Under the pieces are notes generated by a model. The model had not been told where the DNA came from. It was given only the letters and a program-made list of their open reading frames with translations, and ran no database searches. DNA of 64,000 nt, taken from assembly GCF_002944315.1 (NCBI RefSeq), contig NZ_CP024314.1:992001-1056000 (forward strand). Direction: 5' to 3'. Numbering within the stretch: position 1 is the stretch's first letter; each line of letters starts with the position of its first letter. Below, one piece after another: positions 44,452-54,000 of the stretch. The position numbers and the translations under genes are program-made. This DNA is from Rhizobium sp. NXC24. GTDB taxonomy: Bacteria > Pseudomonadota > Alphaproteobacteria > Rhizobiales > Rhizobiaceae.

Positions 44452-45282
44452 ATGAGCTATTTCAGGATCACCGACTGGGAAAGTGCCTACACCAGCGACG
44501 CCTATGTGGTCGGCGGTGACCGCTGGCCGGCCGCCTGGGTGGAGCCGGCGCAAACCTTCCGCGATAGCCTGGCCACGACCGGTCGCGCCAAACTCGATCT
44601 CGCCTATGGGTCTGGCAAGCGCAATCGCTTCGACCTCTTCCTGCCCACCGAGGCGCCAAAGGGATTGGTGGTCTTCATCCATGGCGGCTATTGGCTGGAG
44701 CTCGACAAAAGCTTTTGGTCGCATCTCGCCGCTGGCCCGATCGCCAATGGTTACGCCGTCGCCATCCCCTCCTACACGCTTTGTCCTGAGAACCGCCTCA
44801 CGGGCATCGCCAAAGAGGTTGCGGCCGCGATTAGCGCCGCCGCGGATATGGTCGACGGCCCTCTGATGCTGACAGGACATTCGGCCGGCGGCCAGCTCGC
44901 AACTCGCATCGTCACAACGACATCACCATTACCGGCATCCATCCAGGCCCGCATCCGCCATGTGGTCTCCATCTCCGGAGTGCATGACCTGCGACCGATC
45001 ATGAAGAGGGCTATGAATGAATATCTGCGCATCGATGCCGCTGAAGCCGCGGCCGAAAGCCCGGCGCTGCTGGAGCCCGCAGACAATGTCCGCCTCACCT
45101 GTTGGGTCGGCGGCGCGGAGCGTGCCGAATTCATCCGCCAGAATGCCCTGCTTGCCAATATCTGGACCGGCCTCGGAGCGGCAACGGCCGCTGTCATCGA
45201 GCCGGATCGCAATCATTTCACGATATTGGATGGCCTGACTGATCCCATGCATCCCCTGACACGGACCCTGCTCTCTGAATAA
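44452..45282 (+). CDS. Alpha/beta hydrolase, probable kynurenine formamidase
   Basis: The 276-residue hydrolase has the oxyanion motif 'HGGYW' (residues 77-81), the nucleophile elbow 'GHSAGG' (S144) and a C-terminal histidine in 'DRNHFTILDGL'. HGGYW/HGGAW is characteristic of the serine-type arylformamidases that convert N-formylkynurenine to kynurenine. It lies 37 bases after kynU in the same operon, which strengthens that call, although other esterase activities are possible. ATG 44452 is chosen because the G-rich ribosome binding site is eight bases away; ATG 44446 would leave only two. It is distinct from the metal-dependent KynB family. Confidence 0.78.
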   Translation: MSYFRITDWESAYTSDAYVVGGDRWPAAWVEPAQTFRDSLATTGRAKLDLAYGSGKRNRFDLFLPTEAPKGLVVFIHGGYWLELDKSFWSHLAAGPIANGYAVAIPSYTLCPENRLTGIAKEVAAAISAAADMVDGPLMLTGHSAGGQLATRIVTTTSPLPASIQARIRHVVSISGVHDLRPIMKRAMNEYLRIDAAEAAAESPALLEPADNVRLTCWVGGAERAEFIRQNALLANIWTGLGAATAAVIEPDRNHFTILDGLTDPMHPLTRTLLSE

Positions 45283-45344
45283 TAGACAAGGCTTCATCCT
45301 GAAAGCCGCGTCTGGTTCAACATTGCAACGACATTCGACGAATG

Positions 45345-45375
45345 GGACCGGGCTCGAACTCTTCGAACCCGGTCC
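45345..45375 (+). terminator. Terminator of the kynurenine-type operon
   Basis: GGACCGGGCTCGAA pairs with TTCGAACCCGGTCC at 13 of 14 positions around a 3-base loop and is followed by TTTCT. It lies between the hydrolase and the convergent VOC gene. Confidence 0.7.
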
Positions 45376-45387
45376 TTTCTGCAAAGT

Positions 45388-45813
45388 TTATTTCTTGACG
45401 GGCGCGTTCATGGCCCAGACGATGCCGAAGGGATCGCGAAGCTGGCCCCAGCGGTCGCCCCAGAACATCACCTCGATTGGCATGAGGACCTCGGCGCCGG
45501 CATCGACGGCGCGTTTCCACCAGGCATCGATGTCGTAGACAAGCAGTTGCAGGGTAAAGGCCTGCGGCTTTTGCAGCGCGTGACCATGTTCGGGATAAGC
45601 GTCGCAGAGCATCAACGAACTGCCGTTGATATAGAGATGGATATGCATCGTCCGGCCCTGCTCGTCAGCCGGATACATGAAGACCTGTTCGGCGCCGAAG
45701 GCGCGCTTGTAGAATTCGGCGGCCTTCATGGCGCCATCCACCGTCAAATAGGCCACCAGGCCGCCAAGCACCGGCACCTTGGGCTGCTGCGATTGTTCTG
45801 TTGCATCGGTCAT
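45388..45813 (-). CDS. VOC-family protein (PhnB/glyoxalase-like)
   Basis: The 141-residue protein has the PhnB-like single-domain VOC pattern: 'LVAYLTVDGAMKAAEFYKRAFGAEQVF', 'HIHLYINGSSLMLCDAYPEHG' and 'WGDRWGQLRDPFGIVWAMN'. The last stretch, with 'DRWGQLRDPFG', is the hallmark of this group. The reaction is unknown. ATG 45813 (GAGGAG upstream) is chosen over a frame extending to 45969, whose N-terminus does not look like the family. Single gene. Confidence 0.87.
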   Translation of the reverse strand: MTDATEQSQQPKVPVLGGLVAYLTVDGAMKAAEFYKRAFGAEQVFMYPADEQGRTMHIHLYINGSSLMLCDAYPEHGHALQKPQAFTLQLLVYDIDAWWKRAVDAGAEVLMPIEVMFWGDRWGQLRDPFGIVWAMNAPVKK

Positions 45814-45967
45814 GATCGACTCCTCGGAACGGATTTTGCTAGTGCCCATTGGACGGGCTGTCCCAAGGACGAGCTTCGATCCGATTTTCCGACACGCGCG
45901 GTGAAGGTTTTTCGATATGATCATTTCGTGGCAAAGAACCTTGCATCCCAAGAACGGCGAGAGACAC

Positions 45968-46344
45968 ATGACCCGATGGCAAACACTGTTTCTGTCCTTA
46001 GGGCTGTTTGCCGGGGTGGCTCCAACTTGCTTGGCGTCCGGCCTCGCCTATCGCGGCATAGAAGACGACAGGACGAGCGGCGTAAAACACGGCCTTTTCG
46101 AGATAAGGGAAGAGGCGAGGCAATTCATCGCCAGGGAAAATGTGTCTGATGGCACCAATTGGGAGGCGCTTGCCCCAATCTGAAGATTCAGGTGCCGAGA
46201 TGCGCTGTGCCGCTGACGGTGAAATGGGTTCCCAAAGCCTATGGCCTGTCCGCGCCGAATGTCGCAGTGACCTGCAGCAGGACGATCGACGGCAGTTGGG
46301 AAAGACATTGGAATGTCTTTGTTCCCGTCAGATTAAAGCGATGA
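45968..46344 (+). pseudogene. Small exported protein interrupted by a frameshift
   Basis: ATG 45968 starts a signal peptide ('TRWQTLFLSLGLFAGVAPTCLASG') followed by 'EEARQFIARENVSDGTNWEALAP'; the frame then hits TGA at 46181. From the C4 run at 46173-46176 another frame continues 'NLKIQVPRCAVPLTVKWVPK', 'SAPNVAVTCSRTIDGSW' and 'RHWNVFVPVRLKR' to a stop at 46344. One missing base in the C run would restore a 125-residue exported protein with two cysteines in the mature C-terminal half. That half recalls the N-terminal part of FlgA-like periplasmic proteins, but I am not certain of the family. Confidence 0.6.
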
Positions 46345-46374
46345 AGGCGGCATCGGCTTGCCGAGCAGGAATCT

Positions 46375-47577
46375 CTAAAAGCTTTTCCAATAGCGTGAGT
46401 AGTCATCGATCTTGCCAATGGCGTGGATGACGCCGTGTAGCTCGGCCAGGCCCTTGAGCCGCCCGATCAGCGAATAGCCGGGATTGGTCGGCTTATCGAC
46501 ATCGTCGCCGATCAGGTGGCCGTGGTCGGGGCGCATCGGAATCATGTGGTCGGCTCGGCCATCGGTGCGGCGGCGAGCCTCCTCCGCCAGAAGTACGCGC
46601 AGGATCGCGTACACGTCACTGCGCCCTTCCAGATGGGCGGCTTCGACAAAGGAACCATCCGGCTCGATCGCCACATCGCGCAAATGGGCAAAATTGATGC
46701 GCGACGCAAATTCGCGGGCGATGGCAAGCACGTCATTGTCGGGGCGCGAACCAAGGGAGCCGACGCAAAGTGTCAGGCCGTTGGCGGGATGATCGACGCA
46801 GCCAGTGATGCGACGCAGATCTTCCGCCGTCGAAACCACTCGCGGCAAGCCAAAGAGCGAAATCGGAGGATCGTCGGGATGGATGGCGAGTCGTGCTCCA
46901 ACTTCGGCGGCGACCGGCACGACCTCGTGCAGAAAATTGTCGAGGTTCGTCTGCAGGTCCTCCGTCGTCAGCCCGTCAAAGGATTCGATGGCAGTACGGA
47001 TCGCCTCACGCCCGTAGCTATCCTCGCCGCCCGGAAGACCGGCGATGATATTGCTCTCCAGTCGACGAACCGCCTCTTCCGAGAGCCCCTTCAGCCGCTC
47101 CTCGGCACGCTGCAAAAGCTCCGGCCCATAGTTTGCCTCGGCACCTTTCCGGCGCAGAACGAAAACATCATAGGCAACGAATTCCACCATGTCGAAACGA
47201 AGGGCAAGCGCCGTCGTCGGCATCTCGAAGCGCAAGTTCGTGCGCGTCCAATCGACCACCGGCATGAAGTTGTAGCAGATCGTCTTGATGCCGGATCGGG
47301 CGAGATTGACCAGCGTGTCCTTCCAGACGCCGATCGCCTGAGTAGCGCCGGCGCCGCCAAGCTTGATGGCGCTTGGGACCGGGATCGATTCGCAGACGCT
47401 CCAGCGCATACCGGCTGCTTCCACCAGGGCCTTGCGAGCCCCGATCTCCCCCGGCGTCCAAGTGCGGGAATGGGAGATCTCGTGCAGGGCCGTGACAATG
47501 CCCGTTGCGCCGGCTTGACGCGCGTGAATGAGTGGAACGAGATCCTTCGGCCCGAACCAGCGCCAACAGCTCTCCAT
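46375..47577 (-). CDS. uxuA: D-mannonate dehydratase
   Basis: The 400-residue TIM-barrel enzyme dehydrates D-mannonate to 2-keto-3-deoxygluconate. It opens with the family pattern 'WRWFGPKDLVPLIHARQAGATGIVTALHEI', and contains 'YNFMPVVDWTRTNL', the metal-ligand regions 'ARLAIHPDDPP', 'NGLTLCVGSLG' and 'INFAHLRDVAIEPDGSF', and 'MIPMRPDHGHLIGDD'. ATG 47577 has GGGAGG seven bases upstream. Mannonate normally arises from fructuronate (glucuronate pathway). Here the gene is divergent from a GntR gene that heads a beta-mannosidase and a phosphorylase gene. Confidence 0.94.
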   Translation of the reverse strand: MESCWRWFGPKDLVPLIHARQAGATGIVTALHEISHSRTWTPGEIGARKALVEAAGMRWSVCESIPVPSAIKLGGAGATQAIGVWKDTLVNLARSGIKTICYNFMPVVDWTRTNLRFEMPTTALALRFDMVEFVAYDVFVLRRKGAEANYGPELLQRAEERLKGLSEEAVRRLESNIIAGLPGGEDSYGREAIRTAIESFDGLTTEDLQTNLDNFLHEVVPVAAEVGARLAIHPDDPPISLFGLPRVVSTAEDLRRITGCVDHPANGLTLCVGSLGSRPDNDVLAIAREFASRINFAHLRDVAIEPDGSFVEAAHLEGRSDVYAILRVLLAEEARRRTDGRADHMIPMRPDHGHLIGDDVDKPTNPGYSLIGRLKGLAELHGVIHAIGKIDDYSRYWKSF

Positions 47578-47593
47578 GCAATGCCTCCCTTAT

Positions 47594-47604
47594 TTGTTGG
47601 TCAA
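47594..47604. promoter_or_regulatory. GntR operator half of an inverted pair, uxuA side
   Basis: TTGTTGGTCAA lies 17 bases upstream of the uxuA start and is the exact inverse of the site at 47657-47667. Confidence 0.6.
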
Positions 47605-47656
47605 CATATCGCTACATCGGCGAAAGTCCATCACCATGTCTGCTTGACATCCCTTA

Positions 47657-47667
47657 TTGACCAACAA
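47657..47667. promoter_or_regulatory. GntR operator half of an inverted pair, regulator side
   Basis: TTGACCAACAA follows a plus-strand -35 box TTGACA (47644-47649) and overlaps the space before a weak -10 (CAATAT, 47665-47670). Its centre is 63 bases, six helical turns, from the uxuA-side copy. Confidence 0.6.
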
Positions 47668-47692
47668 TATCCTTTCAATGGATGGGGGATGC

Positions 47693-48406
47693 ATGGCGAT
47701 GGAATCCGCTGAGATCGAGAGTAAAGGATCGGCGGTGGACCAGGTGGTCGACGAGATCCGGCGGCTGATGCGCGAGCGCAATCTGGGGCTCGGCGACGCC
47801 CTGCCATCGGAAATCGAGCTGGCGGCTATGTTCAACAGCAGCCGCAATACAGTGCGCGAAGCAATCCGCATCCTGAAGGCCTATGGCATCGTCGAAAGCA
47901 GGCAAAAGGTCGGCGCCGTCATCACCGACCGCCGCCAACAGGCGCTGATGGAATTGTTCTCCTTCGCGATCGACATATCGGCCGAAAGCTTCCTGGACAT
48001 TCAGGGTTTTCGCCGGCTGATCGAGGTCAATCTCTCCGATCTTCTCTTCGAGACTATCGACGACACCAGCATTGCGCGGCTGAAGGCAATCAACGACGCC
48101 ATGAAGCTGGCGCCGGAACTGTCGGAGGCTGCGGAATTCGACTTCAAGTTCCATGCCGAACTCGTCAGCCTTGCCAACAATCGCACACTGTCACAGGTCT
48201 ATGGCATTCTACAGCCACTGTTGCAGCGGCTGATGGAAGCCGGCAAGCGCTCCCGGGCCGCCGTCGAAAGTGCCTATAACGAACATTGCGACATCATCGT
48301 CGCGCTCCAACAGCGTGACCGAATCGCCTATGCCTACCATATGAACCGTCATCTTCACGCCGGGTTGCAGTTCATCCAGCCTCCCCAAGAACCGCGACAG
48401 ATTTGA
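47693..48406 (+). CDS. GntR-family (FadR-type) regulator of the uxuA/beta-mannosidase region
   Basis: The 237-residue regulator has a winged helix ('GDALPSEIELAAMFNSSRNTVREAIRILKAYGIVESRQKVGAVIT', about 33-77) and an FCD domain with 'EFDFKFHAELVSLANNRTLSQVYGIL' and a final 'AYHMNRHL' carrying metal-binding histidines. The start at ATG 47693 (GGGGGA upstream) excludes an N-terminal extension made from operator DNA. The paired TTGACCAACAA sites in the divergent region are its likely targets. Sugar acids such as mannonate or 2-keto-3-deoxygluconate are plausible effectors. Confidence 0.9.
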   Translation: MAMESAEIESKGSAVDQVVDEIRRLMRERNLGLGDALPSEIELAAMFNSSRNTVREAIRILKAYGIVESRQKVGAVITDRRQQALMELFSFAIDISAESFLDIQGFRRLIEVNLSDLLFETIDDTSIARLKAINDAMKLAPELSEAAEFDFKFHAELVSLANNRTLSQVYGILQPLLQRLMEAGKRSRAAVESAYNEHCDIIVALQQRDRIAYAYHMNRHLHAGLQFIQPPQEPRQI

Positions 48407-48436
48407 CACAATCCATTTCCTGACGGACAGATAATC

Positions 48437-50908
48437 ATGAAGAAACTGCCACTCGACACCGGCTGGACCCTTTCTCGCGTACGCGCACCTTCGACCGCCC
48501 CGACGCTCCCGGCGACGATTCCGGCTGCCGTGCCTGGCAATGTGCATCTTGATCTGCTGTCGGCCCGGCTCATCACCGACCCTTATCTGGATGTCAACGA
48601 GATCTCCCAGGACTGGATCGGCCGCTCGGCCTGGCGTTACCGGATGGCTTTCGACTGGGATGACGAAGAGGCGGATCGGGTCGATCTCTCCTGCCTCGGG
48701 CTCGACACCGCGGCACGCCTGGAACTGAACGGCATATTGCTCGGGGAAACCTGCAATATGCATCGCAGCTATCGTTTCGACGTTCGCGAGCAGCTCAAGG
48801 AGGGCCGGAACGAGTTAATCGTTGACTTCGATTCCGCCTATGCCCATGGCGAGGCGGTCCGCAGCGCGCTCGGTTCAGCGGCCGATATCCCGGCCAACTA
48901 TCCCGGACCCGGTAACCTCATCCGCAAGATGGCCTGCAATTTCGGCTGGGACTGGGGTCCGAGCGTCGTCACAGCAGGCATATGGAAGCCAGTCGCCATT
49001 GAAAGCTGGTCGAAGGCACGTCTCGCCATTGTCCGACCGGAAATTACCTTGCAGGGCGGTGACGGTATTGCGCGCCTGCGTATCGAGGTCGAATGGGCGG
49101 ACGAAGGCACGGACAGCGCGGCTCTGGTGATGTCGATCGGCGGCAAACGAACCGAAGTCCGAATTGCGCAGGGCGAGACGCATGCTCTGGCGGAATGCCG
49201 TATCGACAATCCGGAAATTTGGTGGCCGCACGGGCTTGGCGGCCAGCCGCTCTACGACCTCGACCTCCAGCTTCTGGGCTCAGACGGAGCGATGCTGGAT
49301 CGCTGGCAGCGCCGCGTTGGCTTTCGCTCCGTGCGCCTCGACACCGCGCCCGATGAGATCGGTTCTGCCTTTACCCTCGTCGTCAACGACGTGCAGGTCT
49401 TCGCTCGTGGCGCCAACTGGATTCCGGAGGATTGCTTCCTGCCGCGCGTGACGCGGGAACGCTATCGCGAGCGGATCGCCCAGGCACGCGATGCCAATAT
49501 GAACATCCTCCGCGTCTGGGGTGGCGGCATTTACGAGTCCGATACCTTCTTCGAAGAGTGCGACGCCGCCGGCATCATGGTCTGGCAGGATTTCCTCTTC
49601 GCCTGCGCCGCCTATCCGGAGGAGGAGCCGGTGTACAGCGAGATCGAGGCGGAGGCGCGCGAAGCGATCACCCGGCTGATGCCGCACCCCTCGCTGGTGC
49701 TCTGGAATGGCAACAACGAAAATATCTGGGGGTATTTCGACTGGGGCTGGCAGGATGTGCTCGCCAATCGCCCCTGGGGCGCCGGCTATTATCTTGACCT
49801 GTTACCGAAACTGGTCGCTGAGATCGATCCGACCCGTCCCTACTGGCCCGGAAGCCCCTATTCCGGCTCGATGGATATTGCGCCGAATGCCGACGAGCAT
49901 GGCTGCAAGCACATCTGGGACGTCTGGAACGAGGTCGGATACGAGACCTACCGCAACTATATACCGCGTTTCTGCTCCGAATTCGGCTGGCAGGCGCCCT
50001 CGACCTACGCCACGCTTACCGAATCCGTGCGAGAGAAAAGTCGAGCGCCCGCCTCCCCCGGTGTCCTACATCACCAGAAGGCGACCAGTGGCAACGACAA
50101 GCTGATCAAGGGATTGGAAGACTGGTTTCCCGCCCCGGAAAATTTCGACGACTGGCTTTTCGTCACGCAACTGAACCAGGCGCGCGCCATCAGCGTCGGG
50201 ATCGACCACATGCGTTCGCATCGCCCCACCTGCATGGGCGCGATCGTCTGGCAGCTCAACGATTGCTGGCCGGTGACCTCCTGGGCAGCGGTCGATGGTG
50301 CAGGCCGGAAGAAGCCGCTTTGGTACGCCCTGCGCAACAGCTATGCACCGCATCTCCTCACGATCCAGCCGCGCGGCGACGGTCTTGCCGCCATCGCCGT
50401 TAACGATGCGACACTGTTCTGGCGCGTGCCCTTCACCATCGAACGCTTCGATTTCAGCGGCACGCTGCTCGCTCGCCACTCCGTCTGGCGTATCCTTTGC
50501 GACCGCTTCGAAAATGCCGAGATCTCCATCCCCAAGGATGTGGCGACGCCGGGCAACCCTGAGCGCGAATTCCTGCGCGCCCGCCTCGGCGATGCCGAAG
50601 CCTGGTGGTTCTTCGAGAAGGATATGAAACTGCAATATCCGCAGCCTCGCTTCGATCTAGAGGCCGAGCCGATCGCCGACGGCGTCGCCGTCACGATCAC
50701 GGCGCAATCTTTCCTGCGCGATCTCTGCCTGTTTGCCGACCGCATCAGCCCAAATGCCGAGGTCGACGATATGCTGGTCAATCTGATGCCGGGCGAGAGC
50801 AAAACCTTCCGCATCAGGGGCCTGTCGAAAGAGGCCTGGGATGACGCTGATCTTTCCGCTATCGTGCGTACAGCCAATCAGGTTGCAGGCACAGCGCACC
50901 CCCGGTGA
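48437..50908 (+). CDS. GH2 beta-mannosidase
   Basis: The 823-residue enzyme has the GH2 layout: an N-terminal sugar-binding domain ('AAVPGNVHLDLLSARLITDPYLDVNEI'), a jelly-roll and immunoglobulin-like region to about 300, then the TIM barrel. The acid/base glutamate is in 'LVLWNGNNENIWGY' and the nucleophile in 'FCSEFGWQAPST'. 'NFGWDWGPSVVTAGIWKPV' and 'VWGGGIYESDTFFEECDAAGI' are typical of beta-mannosidases. No signal peptide is present, so it acts in the cytoplasm on imported mannosides. It follows the GntR gene by 30 bases and is probably co-transcribed with it. Confidence 0.93.
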   Translation: MKKLPLDTGWTLSRVRAPSTAPTLPATIPAAVPGNVHLDLLSARLITDPYLDVNEISQDWIGRSAWRYRMAFDWDDEEADRVDLSCLGLDTAARLELNGILLGETCNMHRSYRFDVREQLKEGRNELIVDFDSAYAHGEAVRSALGSAADIPANYPGPGNLIRKMACNFGWDWGPSVVTAGIWKPVAIESWSKARLAIVRPEITLQGGDGIARLRIEVEWADEGTDSAALVMSIGGKRTEVRIAQGETHALAECRIDNPEIWWPHGLGGQPLYDLDLQLLGSDGAMLDRWQRRVGFRSVRLDTAPDEIGSAFTLVVNDVQVFARGANWIPEDCFLPRVTRERYRERIAQARDANMNILRVWGGGIYESDTFFEECDAAGIMVWQDFLFACAAYPEEEPVYSEIEAEAREAITRLMPHPSLVLWNGNNENIWGYFDWGWQDVLANRPWGAGYYLDLLPKLVAEIDPTRPYWPGSPYSGSMDIAPNADEHGCKHIWDVWNEVGYETYRNYIPRFCSEFGWQAPSTYATLTESVREKSRAPASPGVLHHQKATSGNDKLIKGLEDWFPAPENFDDWLFVTQLNQARAISVGIDHMRSHRPTCMGAIVWQLNDCWPVTSWAAVDGAGRKKPLWYALRNSYAPHLLTIQPRGDGLAAIAVNDATLFWRVPFTIERFDFSGTLLARHSVWRILCDRFENAEISIPKDVATPGNPEREFLRARLGDAEAWWFFEKDMKLQYPQPRFDLEAEPIADGVAVTITAQSFLRDLCLFADRISPNAEVDDMLVNLMPGESKTFRIRGLSKEAWDDADLSAIVRTANQVAGTAHPR

Positions 50909-51046
50909 GGCAGAACTCTGCCAGCCACAGGCCGAAACGACCCTGACGAAACATTGCGATCGAAACGGTAAATTGCCTTCTATGATCGTGCGACGGCTTG
51001 TGATCTAGTGCGTTCACCCGACCCATGAATCAGCGAGACACCGGTT

Positions 51047-54000
51047 ATGTCCTTGGAATCCAATCGTAGCTTTCAGACGCCACGGCGCGAAGAACTCGGT
51101 CTTTCCACGCTTGCCAATAGCGCCGGCCTGTCAGTATCTGCGCTGCCGAACGGCACGCTGTTTGCCATCGACTTCGTCGACCAGCAGGGCAGCGTCATGA
51201 TCAACCAGGTGCTGGGATCGCCCGTTTACGGCGGCATCGGGCGCCTCTATCTGCGCATCGGCGGCTCGCAGCCTGAAGTCGCCGAAATTGTCGGCCCGAA
51301 GGCCGCGGTGCGCTTCGGCCATGATGAGGCGGGCTTTTGCTGGAGCGGCGAGACGTCCGGTGTCAAGCATACGGTCCGGCTGCAGCTCCATCCCGGCGAT
51401 AGCGCCTGGTTCTGGCGGGTTTCGCTTGAAAATACGACCGGTGCGGCGCTTTCAGCCGATCTCGTGCTGATCCAGGATGTCGGCCTCGGCGATCGCGGTT
51501 TCCTGATGAACAGCGAGGCCTATGCTTCGCAGTATATCGACCATCATATTGCCGAGCATTCCGCCTTTGGGCCGGTGGTGATGAACCGGCAAAATCTGAA
51601 GCAAGGCGGCGGGCGCAATCCTTGGCTGGCGCAGGGCTGCCTCGATGGGGCGGCGGCCTATGCCACGGATGCGATCCAGTTGGCGGTGCCGGCCCCAGGC
51701 GGCGATGCACAGATGGTGCCGCGCTTTGGTGAAAGCCTGCCGAGCACGCGCCGGCAGCACGAAGTCGCGTGTCCGGCGATCCAATCGAAACCTCTCGCGC
51801 TCGCACCAAAGACGATCGCAACCGCAACCTTCTTCGGCTTGTTCGCCGCCGATCACCCCGCAGCCTCCAGCGATGCCGATCTTGCAAGGCTTGACGCCCT
51901 ACCGCAGGCGCTGAACGAACTCGCGACGAGCGATATTGCCGGCGATGCCCCGGCTCGCAGCCTGGTGCAGGACGCGCCGCTATTCGTGACCGAGCCTTTG
52001 GACGAAGCGACGATCGAGCGGCTCTATCCCAAGCGGATGCTGGAAGAGCGCATTGACGGCCAGCTCTATTCCTTCTTCGTGCCGGATGGCTCGCTTAATC
52101 GCCACATCGTACTGCGTGAGAAAGAGCGCGTTGTTGCACGCCGTCATGGCGCCATCGTCCGCAGCGGCCAGAATATGCTGTTGGACGACCAGACGCTGGC
52201 CGCAACCTGTTGGATGCAGGGCATCTTTGCCGCGCAGTTGACGATCGGCAATACGTCCTTCCACAAGCTCTTCTCGGTCTCCCGCGACCCCTACAATCTG
52301 ACGCGAGCGAGCGGGCTGCGCGTGCTCGTGGACCTCGGCGAAGGCTGGCGCCTGCTTGGCGTTCCCGCGGTCTTCGACATGGGGTTAAGCGATGTCCGCT
52401 GGATCTACCGCCTTGCCGGACGCACCATTACGGTGACGGCCATCGCTTCCGGCGACGATCCGTCCATGCAGTGGACCGTAGCGGTCGACGGCGGGGCCTG
52501 CCGCTTCCTGGTCTTCGGTCATATCGTGCTCGGGGAACGTGACTACGAAGCCGTCGCAAACATCGAGATCGACACTGCTGCCAAGCAGATATCGTTCCGG
52601 CCCCAGCCGTCTTGGCTTTGGGATCGCTATCCGCATGCGGCCTACCATCTCGTCACCTCGACGCCGGGTGCCTTCGAGGCAATCGGCGGCGATGAGCTTC
52701 TCTACAGCGACGGCACGCCTCGCAACGGCCCCTTCATCGCGCTCAAATCGCATCCGGTTCAAGGCTTCAGCTTTGCGGTCACCGGATCGATGACCGATGC
52801 GGCGGCAGGCGAACGTCTTGCCGTGCGCTACAAGGACGGCGTCAGCAGCGCTGACATGCTTGCTCCCGCGCAACGCTTCTGGAGCCATGTGACGCGCTGC
52901 GTGCGCATCGAAGGAGAAGGGCGGGACGTCACGGCGCAGGCTGTGATGCTGCCTTGGCTGGCGCATGACGCGATCGTGCATCTGAGCGTGCCGCATGGCC
53001 TCGAACAATATACCGGCGCGGCTTGGGGAACGCGCGACGCCTGCCAGGGACCAGTGGAATTCCTGCTCGCTTATGAACATGATGCCGAAGTAAAGCAGAT
53101 TCTGAGCACCGTCTTTTCCGAGCAGTATCGCGACCGGGGCGACTGGCCGCAATGGTTCATGTTGGAGCCCTATGCCAACATCCGCGCTGGCGAGAGCCAT
53201 GGTGATATCGTCGTCTGGCCGCTGAAGGCGCTGTGCGACTATATCGAGACGACGGGCGATCTCGCCTTCCTAGCCGAAACCGTGCCGTGGCGGGCCGACG
53301 ACACCATGCAACGGACCGAAGAGACGGCGACGATTTCCGCGCATGTCGATAAGCTGCTCGACACCGTACGCAGCCGCTTCGTACCCGGCACAAGCCTCAT
53401 CCGCTATGGCGAAGGCGATTGGAATGACAGCCTGCAGCCGGCCGATCCGCATTTGCGCGATTGGATGGTCAGCAGTTGGACCGTCTCGTTGCTTTACGAG
53501 CAACTGGTGCGCTACGCTGCGATCCTGACGCTTGCCAGCCGGGACGACGAGGCGCAGACGCTCAAGGAAACCGCCGCCGCCATGCGCGACGATTTCAACC
53601 GCCTCCTGATGCGCGACGGTGTCGTCGCCGGCTACGGCGTCTTCGATCCGAGCCATGATGGCGTCGAACTGCTGCTGCATCCGCAGGATACGCGCACCGG
53701 CCTGCATTATTCGCTGATCGCGATGACGCAGCCGATGCTGGGCGGCCTCTTCACGCCGGAACAGCGGCATGCGCATATGAAGCTGATCAGTGACAATCTG
53801 CTTTTCCCGGATGGTGTGAGACTGATGGAAAAGCCGGCGACCTATGCCGGCGGACCGGAGACATTGTTCCGCCGCGCCGAATCCTCGTCTTTCTTCGGGC
53901 GCGAGATCGGGCTGATGTATGTGCATGCGCATCTGCGCTATTGCGAGGCGCTGGCGCTGGACAACGATGCCGACGGTGTCTGGAACGCGTTGGCACTCGC

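Noticed and set aside
46516..47712. 398-codon plus-strand frame across uxuA
   Set aside because: It is the antisense shadow of mannonate dehydratase and runs into the operator region; no family pattern.
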